From the NCBI GenBank assembly GCA_964498925.1, contig CAZCKD010000135.1, positions 1-9,611 on the forward strand: a stretch of DNA of 9,611 nt. Direction: 5' to 3'. The notes under the pieces are model-generated. The model worked only from the letters and a program-made list of their open reading frames with translations, made no database searches and had not been told where the DNA came from. Origin of the DNA: Granulosicoccus sp964498925 (GTDB taxonomy: Bacteria; Pseudomonadota; Gammaproteobacteria; Granulosicoccales; Granulosicoccaceae). Both the position numbers and the translations under genes were made by a program. Positions 1 through 6,502 of the stretch are shown here, piece after piece (the stretch's first letter is position 1; the number at the start of each line of letters is the position of its first letter).

Positions 1-26
1 CTCTCTCCACTAAGCTGCTCGGTAAA

Positions 27-39
27 GTGCATCAGGCAC
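27..39 (-). terminator. Weak hairpin just after the desaturase stop codon
   Basis: GTGC (27-30) and GCAC (36-39) can pair around a 5-base loop, directly downstream of the minus-strand stop at 42-44. On the minus strand the stem is followed by only three T residues. The 4-bp stem is short, so this is at best a weak terminator and may be chance. Confidence 0.2.
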
Positions 40-41
40 CC

Positions 42-944
42 TTATTCTGTTTTGCTAGCAACCTGCTTTAAATATTGCTGAGTAAACCCCGTGTAGCCCT
101 GAGACACTTGACCCAAATGCTCATGAACCTTCCTGTTCAATTTTGGCAGTTGGTGAAACGGTACGCTTGGTAGCAAATGGTGCTCAGCATGGAATGGCAT
201 ATTCCAAGTAACAAACAAGGCAACACGATTTGTCATTACTGTTCGCGTGTTTTCAAACTTATCGTTATTCAGTGGACACAAGCCGTGTTCAGCTAGATGG
301 TAGAGCTTTAAAAACGGAAAGCCGAGGCACAAAGGAATAAGCCAAACCCACAGCAGGAATGCATTTACAAACACGCTAAAGAGCAGCAGACTGAGATACA
401 CCGCTAAAAGAATGCGCGCTTCATACTTGATGGATTTGTGCGCACTAGCGGGTACGTAGCTGTCATTGATCAATCGGAAAGATTGTGTAAAGAGTAGCGT
501 GATTTTAGATTTCCAATACCCCAGTGTCGATACATAAAGCCAGTAGGAAGGCCAGTTTTCAGGCTTGCCGTGACCGATTAATTCCGGGTCTTTGTCAGGG
601 TCGTTGGTGTAGCGGTGATGATCCAGGTGAAAGTATCTGAACCATAAGAAAGGTTGCACCAGCACCGCCGCAAGCGTGTATCCCACAATCTCATTGAGCA
701 CGCCGGTTTTAAACGGGGTTTTATGTGTGCATTCGTGCTGAAGGTTAAACAGAAAAACCAATAAAATGCCTTGCACAAAAAGCAATAACGGCCATCCGGG
801 CAGTCGATGGTAAATAAGAAACCCGATGACGATCACCAAGCCAATATGAACCAAGGAGCGAATCAACGCAGGCGCATTGCGCTTGCGCTGCAGCTCTTTT
901 CGTTCAGTGCTTGATAGATTGTCTAGAAACTGTCGGTGATCCAT
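42..944 (-). CDS. Membrane fatty acid desaturase family protein (diiron, three-His-box)
   Basis: Integral-membrane diiron oxidase of the fatty acid desaturase family, which uses O2 and electrons to desaturate or hydroxylate an acyl chain or similar substrate at the cytoplasmic face of the inner membrane. Numbering from the Met at 942-944 (300 residues), the three His boxes are complete: HECTH at 70-74, HLDHH at 106-110 followed by RYTNDPDKDPEL, and HAEHH at 252-256. An extra HLAEH lies at 216-220. Hydrophobic segments lie around residues 30-70, 87-101 and 178-213. The frame is open 20 codons further, to a TTG at 1002-1004, but neither start has a Shine-Dalgarno. I prefer the ATG because MDHRQFLDNLSSTER is how such proteins usually begin. 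The gene is divergent from the demethylase gene at 1233. Family membership is clear; the substrate (acyl lipid, carotenoid or small amine) cannot be read from sequence. Confidence 0.88.
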   Translation of the reverse strand: MDHRQFLDNLSSTERKELQRKRNAPALIRSLVHIGLVIVIGFLIYHRLPGWPLLLFVQGILLVFLFNLQHECTHKTPFKTGVLNEIVGYTLAAVLVQPFLWFRYFHLDHHRYTNDPDKDPELIGHGKPENWPSYWLYVSTLGYWKSKITLLFTQSFRLINDSYVPASAHKSIKYEARILLAVYLSLLLFSVFVNAFLLWVWLIPLCLGFPFLKLYHLAEHGLCPLNNDKFENTRTVMTNRVALFVTWNMPFHAEHHLLPSVPFHQLPKLNRKVHEHLGQVSQGYTGFTQQYLKQVASKTE

Positions 945-1061
945 AAACCGGAGGATAAGACCCGAAAGATTGGAGTTTACAGGTTCACTGCTGCTCTGCG
1001 TCAAAAGTGGCGCTGGCGCAGCTAGTGAAGATGGCGTCAGGTCTGATCGGTTTTAGCAGAA

Positions 1062-1088
1062 ATATTAGTGGTGATATATCGCTTTCAA
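1062..1088 (-). promoter_or_regulatory. Possible promoter of the desaturase gene
   Basis: On the minus strand, TTGAAA (plus 1083-1088) precedes TAATAT (plus 1062-1067) with a 15-bp spacer. Each box is close to the sigma-70 consensus, but the spacer is short. Initiation near 1055 would give a leader of roughly 110 bases to the ATG at 944. This is a sequence-match inference only. Confidence 0.3.
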
Positions 1089-1091
1089 ATT

Positions 1092-1117
1092 TGCCCGTTT
1101 CTGTTTGTTTACGGGCA
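1092..1117. promoter_or_regulatory. Perfect 7-bp inverted repeat between the divergent desaturase and demethylase genes
   Basis: TGCCCGT (1092-1098) and ACGGGCA (1111-1117) form a perfect inverted repeat with a 12-base T-rich centre. Half-sites are 19 bp apart start to start, nearly two helical turns, which suits a dimeric regulator on one face of the helix. A TACAAT at 1140-1145 could be the -10 box of the demethylase gene. It lacks a good -35, and if it is used the repeat would be centred near -47, an activator position. It could instead fold as an RNA hairpin, but no T-run follows. The regulator is unknown. Confidence 0.4.
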
Positions 1118-1232
1118 TCCGAAATAGAGCGACTTCCGCTACAATTCATTCGATTGGTTGAGTAGAGAGGGGATTCTTTCCCAGACGCATTCGGCCAAGT
1201 AACAGATCAAAAAGTAGCATCCGGAAAAATCT

Positions 1233-3782
1233 ATGCAATCACAGGCAAGAGCAGTTGTTATTGGGGGCGGGGTGGTTGGCTGCTCGGTTCTTTTTCATCT
1301 GGCCCGGGCCGGTTGGACGGATGTCTTACTTATCGAACGATCAGAACTAACCTCCGGATCTTCATGGCATGCAGCCGGTGGGTTTCACACGCTTAACGGT
1401 GATCCTAATGTTGCGAAGCTGCAAGCCTACACCGTGTCTTTGTATGACGAGTTGGAAGAGATATCGGGTCAAAGCTGTGGTTTGCATCTAACCGGCGGCG
1501 TCATGATGGCTGACACGGAAGAGCGCATGGATTTTCTGCGTATGACGCATGCGCGCAGTCGTTGCCTGGGAATGGATACAGAAATCATCACGCCCAGTGA
1601 GGCGAAAGCCATGTTCCCGTTAATGGATGAGAGTCATTTTGTCGGAGCCTTATGGGATCCTGTTGAAGGGCATTTGGACCCATCAGGCACAACACACGCT
1701 TATGCAAAGGCGGCTCAAAAGCTCGGCGCAAAAATTGAGCTGCGCAACCGCGTGATGGACATCACTCAGTCCCCGGATGGCACCTGGCAGGTCATTACAG
1801 AAAACGGCACAGTAACCACTGAGCATGTCGTTAACGCAGGTGGTCTCTGGGCCAGAGAAGTGGGCCGAATGGTTGGCCTGGAGTTACCAGTGCTCGCTAT
1901 GGAGCACATGTATCTGCTCACCGACAATATGCCGGAAGTGATGGAATTTAATGAATCGACTAATAGAGAATTGGTCGGCGTCATAGACTTTAAGGGCGAA
2001 ATCTACACCCGGCAGGAGGGTAATGGATTATTACTAGGAACCTACGAGAAAGCCTGTCGACCATGGTCCCCGAACAATACGCCATGGGATTTCGGGCACG
2101 AGCTCTTACAACCGGATCTTGAGCGCATCGCCCCGTCTCTGGAAATTGGTTTCAAGCATTTTCCAGCCTTTGAAGGAGCCGGCATTAAACAGACTATCAA
2201 CGGTCCGTTCACGTTTGCCCCGGATGGTAATCCACTGGTAGGGCCAGTGGACGGCTTGACCAATTTCTGGTGTGCCTGCGCTGTTATGGCAGGATTTTCT
2301 CAAGGGGGTGGAGTTGGACTGGCGTTAGCCAACTGGATGACTGAGGGTGATCCTGGAGCCGATATCTACGGTATGGATGTCACTAGATTCGGTGAGTGGG
2401 CAACGCTGCGTTACACCAATGCTAAGGTGCGAGAAAACTACTCGCGGCGTTTCTCCATTCGTTTCCCTAACGAAGAACTTCCCGCTGCACGTCCTCAGCA
2501 AACTACCCCCATTTACGACTACCTGTTAAATGAGCGTCATGCGGTTATGGGCGATAGCTGGGGTTTAGAAACACCTATGTGGTTTGCCCCGAATGCAGAA
2601 GAGGCGCAGGACATTCTGTCTTTCCATCACTCCAATGACTTTGATGCAATCTCACAGGAAGTTAAGAAGACCAGGGAGTCTGTCGGTGTTACTGAAATTT
2701 CTAACTTTGCCAAGTACAGCATTACAGGCACAGATGCCGAGCTCTTTCTCTCGACGTTGATGACCAACACGATGCCCAAGCTGGGCCGTATGGTGTTGAC
2801 GCCCATGCTAAATCGTGACGGCAAGCTGATTGGTGATTTCACGATTGCCAAGCTGGGCGAAAATCGCTTTGTTATGTGGGGTTCAATCGCCGCACAGAAG
2901 TACCACATGCGTTGGTTTGAAGAGCATCTTGTCAATTACACAGATGTATCTGTAAAGCGCTTCGATATGGATTTAGTGGGTTTATCAATCGCAGGCCCCA
3001 ATGCACGGCATGTGTTGCAAAAACTTTGCGACGTGGATGTGTCCAATGAAGCGTTTCGCTTTATGGATTGTCGCGAGATGGATGTTAATGGTGCGCCTTG
3101 TATTATTAATCGTATTTCCTACACCGGCGATCTTGGCTATGAATTGTGGATGAAGCCTGCCTATCAGCGAAAGGTCTATATGGGTATTCACGAGGCAGGG
3201 GCTGAGTATGGCATCGTCGATTTTGGTATGAGAGCGTTGCTTTCAATGCGCTTGGAGAAAAATTTTCCCACCTGGTTCGCTGAATTGCGTCCTATCTATG
3301 GCCCGTACGAGGCTGCGATGGAACGATTCGTTAAGTTGGATAAAAATGATTTTATCGGTCGTGATGCTGCTGTTAAAGAATACGAGGCTGGACCAAAACT
3401 TCGTCGAGTATCCTGGGTGATAGAAGCAGATACCGCAGACGTCATGGCGGACGAACCCGTCTGGGCGAAAGTGGGGGACAAAGACTATCAGTCTGTTGTG
3501 ACACCGCACGGTTACGGTGCTCCTCGATTTAACGAGCAAGGCGACCAAACCCCTAAAACACATTCCCAGATAGATGGGGAATGGCGCGTGGTGGGATGGG
3601 TGACATCAGGTGGTTATGGTCATTATGTCGAAGCGTCTTTGGCTCAAGGCTACATACCGGCAGAACTTGCAGACAGAGACGAGGAAGGCTTGTTCGAAAT
3701 TGAAATACTTGGCCGACGGTATCCTGCTCGAATAAACCGTGATCCGTTGTTTGATCCGGAAGCTAAGAGGATGCGCAGCTAA
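1233..3782 (+). CDS. FAD-dependent demethylating dehydrogenase with folate-binding GcvT half (dimethylglycine/sarcosine dehydrogenase-like)
   Basis: Two-part cytoplasmic flavoenzyme of the dimethylglycine/sarcosine dehydrogenase family. The N-terminal half oxidises an N-methyl amine, and the C-terminal half passes the one-carbon unit to tetrahydrofolate, giving 5,10-methylene-THF. Residues 8-16 carry the dinucleotide-binding GGGVVG. SGSSWHAAGG at 41-50 places His46 where family members bind FAD covalently. His225 (in MEH) and Tyr258 (in IYTRQEG) match the known active-site His/Tyr pair of Arthrobacter dimethylglycine oxidase, as I recall it. A linker domain spans about 375-430, the GcvT domain about 430-710 (Asp535 in GDFTI, YTGDLGYEL at 630-638), and the GcvT C-terminal barrel about 720-845 (TSGGYGH at 791-797). 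The length, 849 residues, is normal for the fused family. GGAA at 1223-1226 is a modest ribosome site 6 bases before the ATG. No betaine, choline or sarcosine genes are adjacent, so the exact substrate is open. Confidence 0.9.
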   Translation: MQSQARAVVIGGGVVGCSVLFHLARAGWTDVLLIERSELTSGSSWHAAGGFHTLNGDPNVAKLQAYTVSLYDELEEISGQSCGLHLTGGVMMADTEERMDFLRMTHARSRCLGMDTEIITPSEAKAMFPLMDESHFVGALWDPVEGHLDPSGTTHAYAKAAQKLGAKIELRNRVMDITQSPDGTWQVITENGTVTTEHVVNAGGLWAREVGRMVGLELPVLAMEHMYLLTDNMPEVMEFNESTNRELVGVIDFKGEIYTRQEGNGLLLGTYEKACRPWSPNNTPWDFGHELLQPDLERIAPSLEIGFKHFPAFEGAGIKQTINGPFTFAPDGNPLVGPVDGLTNFWCACAVMAGFSQGGGVGLALANWMTEGDPGADIYGMDVTRFGEWATLRYTNAKVRENYSRRFSIRFPNEELPAARPQQTTPIYDYLLNERHAVMGDSWGLETPMWFAPNAEEAQDILSFHHSNDFDAISQEVKKTRESVGVTEISNFAKYSITGTDAELFLSTLMTNTMPKLGRMVLTPMLNRDGKLIGDFTIAKLGENRFVMWGSIAAQKYHMRWFEEHLVNYTDVSVKRFDMDLVGLSIAGPNARHVLQKLCDVDVSNEAFRFMDCREMDVNGAPCIINRISYTGDLGYELWMKPAYQRKVYMGIHEAGAEYGIVDFGMRALLSMRLEKNFPTWFAELRPIYGPYEAAMERFVKLDKNDFIGRDAAVKEYEAGPKLRRVSWVIEADTADVMADEPVWAKVGDKDYQSVVTPHGYGAPRFNEQGDQTPKTHSQIDGEWRVVGWVTSGGYGHYVEASLAQGYIPAELADRDEEGLFEIEILGRRYPARINRDPLFDPEAKRMRS

Positions 3783-3832
3783 GTGAATATAAGCGCATGA
3801 CCGAGACTTAACTGGTTATCGCTTACAACGAA

Positions 3833-3854
3833 GGCAGAGTCTAAGTACTCTGCC
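3833..3854. terminator. Perfect 8-bp hairpin between convergent genes, probable bidirectional terminator
   Basis: GGCAGAGT (3833-3840) and ACTCTGCC (3847-3854) pair perfectly around the 6-base loop CTAAGT. It sits 50 bases after the demethylase stop and just beyond the stop of the minus-strand gene that ends at 3868, the usual place for a shared terminator. On the plus strand only ACTTTGG follows, so the T-run is poor. It may terminate inefficiently or protect 3' ends. Confidence 0.65.
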
Positions 3855-3867
3855 ACTTTGGTTATCA

Positions 3868-4545
3868 CTACGTTCTATTGTGAGCAATCTCATCCAATAG
3901 GTTGTGTTCGAGAATACGCAGGTAATCCTCTCTATAACGCTCCACAAAGAGGTCATACTTCATAAAGGTTTCGATATCGAATCCTGCCCGTTCTGCTTGT
4001 GTCACAAACAAAAAGAAGGCTGCAAAGTTTTCTTCAGATAAGTTTGGGTGTGTGGGTAAGTAAAACCCACCGTCTGTGACGGCAATGTGCTCCAAAGAAT
4101 CCCGAATGTCGTTTACAAATCCAGCCACACGCTGACCAGCTCGTGTTGCCTGATTGTTGCAATTACCCCATTCCATCCATGGCAGAACATCTAAAGAGAA
4201 GTGCGCCATGGGCCGCTCGACCGGATGAGCATTGTTAGGCGTGATTTTATTTGCGCAGTTGGTGACCAACCCACCGGCTTTATCGAATACCGCTTCAGCA
4301 CCGTCAACCTTTCTCAGGAAGTATCGGTTTCCGATCGCCCCATTTAAACGATGAGAGTGGTTTTTACGGGTCTTCAGTAAAACGGTATGGACAAATGCGA
4401 GCTTCCTTTGCACGTTAGGATTTTTAAGATCATAACTATTTGTCTGCTCGTTCTCGGGGATGCGTTGATCTTCAGCAAACGTGGAGGCGCTAAACATCAG
4501 CGGAAAGATGGCAGCAATGACTAAGTGGAGCTTGAACAGTTTCAT
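3868..4545 (-). CDS. Hypothetical secreted protein with Sec signal peptide
   Basis: I do not recognise this 225-residue protein. Residues 1-24 form a classic Sec signal: Lys2 and Lys5, a hydrophobic core at about 7-20, then an STFA|ED cleavage-type site after Ala24, so the mature product of about 200 residues is probably periplasmic or exported. There is no lipobox, no further membrane segment and no haem or zinc motif I can name. Visible features are two cysteines (97 and 129) that could form one disulfide, a Trp-rich patch LPWMEWGNCNNQ at 121-132, DGGFYLPTHP at 158-167, and a charged helical C-terminus at about 195-222. The ribosome site before the ATG is weak (AGAAA). A TetR-type gene lies 151 bases upstream in the same orientation, separated by two hairpins, so co-transcription is uncertain. 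It is a real gene on the strength of the signal peptide and long open frame. Confidence 0.75.
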   Translation of the reverse strand: MKLFKLHLVIAAIFPLMFSASTFAEDQRIPENEQTNSYDLKNPNVQRKLAFVHTVLLKTRKNHSHRLNGAIGNRYFLRKVDGAEAVFDKAGGLVTNCANKITPNNAHPVERPMAHFSLDVLPWMEWGNCNNQATRAGQRVAGFVNDIRDSLEHIAVTDGGFYLPTHPNLSEENFAAFFLFVTQAERAGFDIETFMKYDLFVERYREDYLRILEHNLLDEIAHNRT

Positions 4546-4634
4546 TTTCTAAACGCTTTATCTAAAAAGCACACAGGTTAGGTATGAAACATAATGCTGC
4601 CAGATTCCATAAAATAGGAGGGGCGTATTATTAC

Positions 4635-4649
4635 CACCGAAACTCGGTG
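4635..4649. terminator. Perfect 6-bp hairpin downstream of the TetR-type gene
   Basis: CACCGA (4635-4640), loop AAC, TCGGTG (4644-4649). Read on the minus strand it lies about 50 bases beyond the stop of the TetR-type gene. No T-run follows on either strand, so it may be a weak terminator or an operator for the secreted-protein gene starting at 4545. Confidence 0.35.
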
Positions 4650-4656
4650 CTATAGG

Positions 4657-4668
4657 GCGGTTAACCGC
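4657..4668. promoter_or_regulatory. Perfect 12-bp palindrome GCGGTTAACCGC
   Basis: A fully symmetric 12-bp palindrome with no spacer, 7 bases from the neighbouring hairpin, in the spacer between the TetR-type gene and the secreted-protein gene. With no loop it is a better candidate for a protein-binding site than for an RNA hairpin. The binding factor is unknown, though the adjacent TetR-type regulator is an obvious candidate. Confidence 0.3.
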
Positions 4669-4696
4669 GTGGTTCTGCTCTTATGAGAAGCTGCTA

Positions 4697-5416
4697 TCAG
4701 AAAACCGTGTCTTCCATTCGTTCTTTAAGTAAAGATTTGGCGAGTAGTTCTGATTCTTCATCTGAGGGTTGAATGCCGGATAAGCAGTTAAGAAATCGAC
4801 GCGAGCGGCAGACATTACTCACATGACCGGTATAACGCTCGGTTGATATGTAGCCAATTTGTGTGAAGTAGACAATGCGGGCTCTAATCTCAGCGTCAGC
4901 AGGTGTAAAGTCAAAGCGACAGAACATATGGGTGATTGCCCTTATTCTGTATGCATCGTTCTCGTTCATCGCTTTTCTGACTTTGGGTGATCTTCTTCCC
5001 CAATCTCGAATAGCAAAATCCAGAGCTTGGTCGAATTTTGTGTCGTTTAACCAATCCAGGTGGAGGCGCGCCAGGGCCATATTAATGGTTGGAGCTGGCC
5101 GCTGAGCACCGTTGACGATAGTGGGTGTGTTGGTTTCTTCCCAATGTCTCAACAAGCTATCAAGCAGCTCTGATCTGTTTTTGAAATACCAGTAGAAGCT
5201 GGAACGCGCGCAGTTCAGCTTATTGGACAGACTAAGCACTTTGATTTGATCGATGCCTTCCTCTACAAGAATTTGCGTGGCGGCATTGATCCAATCAGAT
5301 TTGTTTGTTCTGCCAGGGCCTCGTACGTTTGTTTTGTCTTCGTTGTTCAATTCGGTATTGGTGAGGGATTGTTTATGGTGTTCTTTATCTAAATATGCTG
5401 AAAATAATGCATACAC
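4697..5416 (-). CDS. TetR/AcrR-family transcriptional regulator
   Basis: DNA-binding regulator with an N-terminal TetR helix-turn-helix and a C-terminal ligand/dimerisation domain. The HTH spans about residues 42-88: helix 1 WINAATQILVEEG, then the recognition region CARSSFYWYFKNRSELL, which matches the family signature S-x-F/Y-Y-W/H-Y-F. About 35 polar residues precede the HTH, more than usual. The frame starts at a GTG (5414-5416), not an ATG, with no ribosome site, and the only other nearby start is a TTG about 23 codons in. The true start is therefore uncertain, and the N-terminal tail may be shorter. The C-terminal half (about 110-239) contains AIRDWGRRSPKVRKAM, of a type seen in uncharacterised TetR proteins; no ligand can be predicted. 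A palindrome overlaps the proposed start, suggesting autoregulation. Possible targets are itself, the divergent transporter gene, or the secreted-protein gene downstream. Confidence 0.85.
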   Translation of the reverse strand: MYALFSAYLDKEHHKQSLTNTELNNEDKTNVRGPGRTNKSDWINAATQILVEEGIDQIKVLSLSNKLNCARSSFYWYFKNRSELLDSLLRHWEETNTPTIVNGAQRPAPTINMALARLHLDWLNDTKFDQALDFAIRDWGRRSPKVRKAMNENDAYRIRAITHMFCRFDFTPADAEIRARIVYFTQIGYISTERYTGHVSNVCRSRRFLNCLSGIQPSDEESELLAKSLLKERMEDTVF

Positions 5417-5426
5417 CGTGTATACA
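5408..5426. promoter_or_regulatory. Palindrome overlapping the TetR-type gene start, candidate autoregulatory operator
   Basis: ATACAC (5411-5416), a single C, then GTGTAT (5418-5423) form a perfect 6-bp inverted repeat, and two further outer pairs match (5408/5426 and 5409/5425). TetR proteins usually bind such short palindromes at their own promoters. The motif TATACAA at 5421-5427 recurs at 5451-5457, exactly 30 bp (about three helical turns) away. If this is the operator, the GTG start lies inside it. Confidence 0.45.
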
Positions 5427-5469
5427 ATGAAGAGAAGTGGTTACATTGCCTATACAAACTAATATCATC

Positions 5470-5479
5470 ATCAATTGAT
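5470..5479. promoter_or_regulatory. 10-bp palindrome ATCAATTGAT in the TetR/transporter spacer
   Basis: A perfect AT-rich 10-bp palindrome, flanked by ATCATC on the left and GATGAT at 5485-5490. It lies in the 169-base divergent spacer, about 107 bases upstream of the transporter ATG. It may be a regulatory site, but AT-rich palindromes of this size arise by chance. Confidence 0.2.
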
Positions 5480-5585
5480 TTGGCGATGATTTCTTAAGCT
5501 TACGAGTTTTTACGGTCATTACATGACAGTGACATGAAACTAGTCCATTAAAGGGTTACATCCTCACCCATATGTATGAGATTTT

Positions 5586-6470
5586 ATGAGTACTTTTAGA
5601 ACAGGCGTATTGAGCGCCGTCGTTGCTCAAATATTGTGGGGATTGTTTCCTGTTTATTGGAAGTGGTTAAGCCACGTCAATCCGATTGAAATATTGAGTC
5701 ACCGTAATTTATGGTGTGCGTTCTTTTTGGCTTTGCTTGTACTGTCTAACAAAGAACGGAGATCAGTGTGTGCACTTGTTATAAGGCATGGTCGTGAACT
5801 GGGAGTTCATGCGTTATCGGCTTTGTTAGTAGCGTCCAACTGGTTGGTTTATATATGGGCTGTCAATAACGATCGGGTCATCGATGCCAGTCTTGGCTAT
5901 TTCCTGTCTCCGCTGGTGAGCGTGTTGCTAGGGTATTTATTTTTTGCGGAGCGCTTGTCCAAATTACAATGGCAGGCAGTGTCGCTTGCGACCGTCGGTG
6001 TGTTGGTAATGACCGTAGCCAGTGGTGTTGTGCCTTGGATAGGTTTAACGCTTGCAATAACGTTTGGTATCTACGGTCTAGCGCGTAAGAAAGCCAAGAC
6101 TGGTCCTATAAATGGACTCTTTATCGAGACGCTCACCCTTGTTCCAGTCACATTGGCTGCGATGTATTGGATGTCCACTCAAGGCCCACTGAGTTTTGAT
6201 GCATCAATAGGTCAAACTGAAATCCTTTTGATTTTGAGCGGGCTTGTTACAGCAGCGCCTTTGGTTTTATACGCGCAAGGCGCAAGGTCGCTGCCGCTTA
6301 GTCTTAGCGGAATCATTGTGTTTATAACACCGACTATTCAGTTCCTGGTGGGCTGGATTTTTTACCAAGAGGTCATCACACGTGCCAGTTGGTTGGGGTT
6401 TGTGTGTATCTGGGTGGCACTGCTGCTGTACAGTATTGCGATAGTAAAAAAAGGGCGCAATGCGATTTAG
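5586..6470 (+). CDS. rarD: RarD-like EamA-family inner-membrane transporter
   Basis: Ten-helix transporter of the drug/metabolite (EamA) superfamily, RarD subgroup. Residues show hydrophobic segments at roughly 8-24, 36-54, 72-92, 102-120, 128-146, 150-166, 178-196, 212-230, 240-260 and 267-287. RarD-type signatures are present: WGLFPVYWKWL at 18-28, NWLVYIWAVNN at 85-95 followed by ASLGYFLSPLVSVLLG, and in the second half PLVLYAQGARSLPLS and FITPTIQFLVG. The length, 294 residues, is typical. The family symbol comes from E. coli RarD (named for chloramphenicol resistance); the true substrate of most members is unknown. The start ATG has only a weak GAG upstream and no better in-frame ATG. The gene is divergent from the TetR-type gene with a 169-base spacer, an arrangement often seen when a TetR protein represses an efflux gene, and is convergent with mtnA. 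Regulation by the neighbouring TetR is inference. Confidence 0.87.
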   Translation: MSTFRTGVLSAVVAQILWGLFPVYWKWLSHVNPIEILSHRNLWCAFFLALLVLSNKERRSVCALVIRHGRELGVHALSALLVASNWLVYIWAVNNDRVIDASLGYFLSPLVSVLLGYLFFAERLSKLQWQAVSLATVGVLVMTVASGVVPWIGLTLAITFGIYGLARKKAKTGPINGLFIETLTLVPVTLAAMYWMSTQGPLSFDASIGQTEILLILSGLVTAAPLVLYAQGARSLPLSLSGIIVFITPTIQFLVGWIFYQEVITRASWLGFVCIWVALLLYSIAIVKKGRNAI

Positions 6471-6502
6471 GCTTGCGCTGTTCTTTCTTAACCGTTCCCA
6501 AG

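Noticed and set aside
1150..1232. Possible glycine riboswitch before a GcvT-domain gene
   Set aside because: The purine-rich GAGAGGGG stretch and short GGGA/TCCC pairing looked suggestive, but the conserved aptamer cores and paired-aptamer layout are absent.
2627..2935. 102-codon open frame antisense to the demethylase gene
   Set aside because: It lies wholly inside a long, well-supported gene, its product is low-complexity Ser-rich without family features, and no ribosome site is evident. The same holds for the other overlapping open frames, including 578-778, 1766-1984, 3243-3563, 4875-5105 and 6986-7195.
1233..3782. Assignment as DMSP demethylase DmdA
   Set aside because: DmdA is a stand-alone GcvT-type protein of under 400 residues. 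This protein has a full FAD-dependent oxidase half with a covalent-flavin His, which fits the dimethylglycine/sarcosine dehydrogenase family.
3790..3825. TAAGCG / CGCTTA inverted repeat after the demethylase stop
   Set aside because: Six-base arms with a 24-base loop are weak, and the perfect 8-bp hairpin at 3833-3854 is the better terminator candidate.
5253..5462. 69-codon plus-strand open frame over the TetR-type start region
   Set aside because: It is mostly antisense to the regulator's N-terminus and has no recognisable features.
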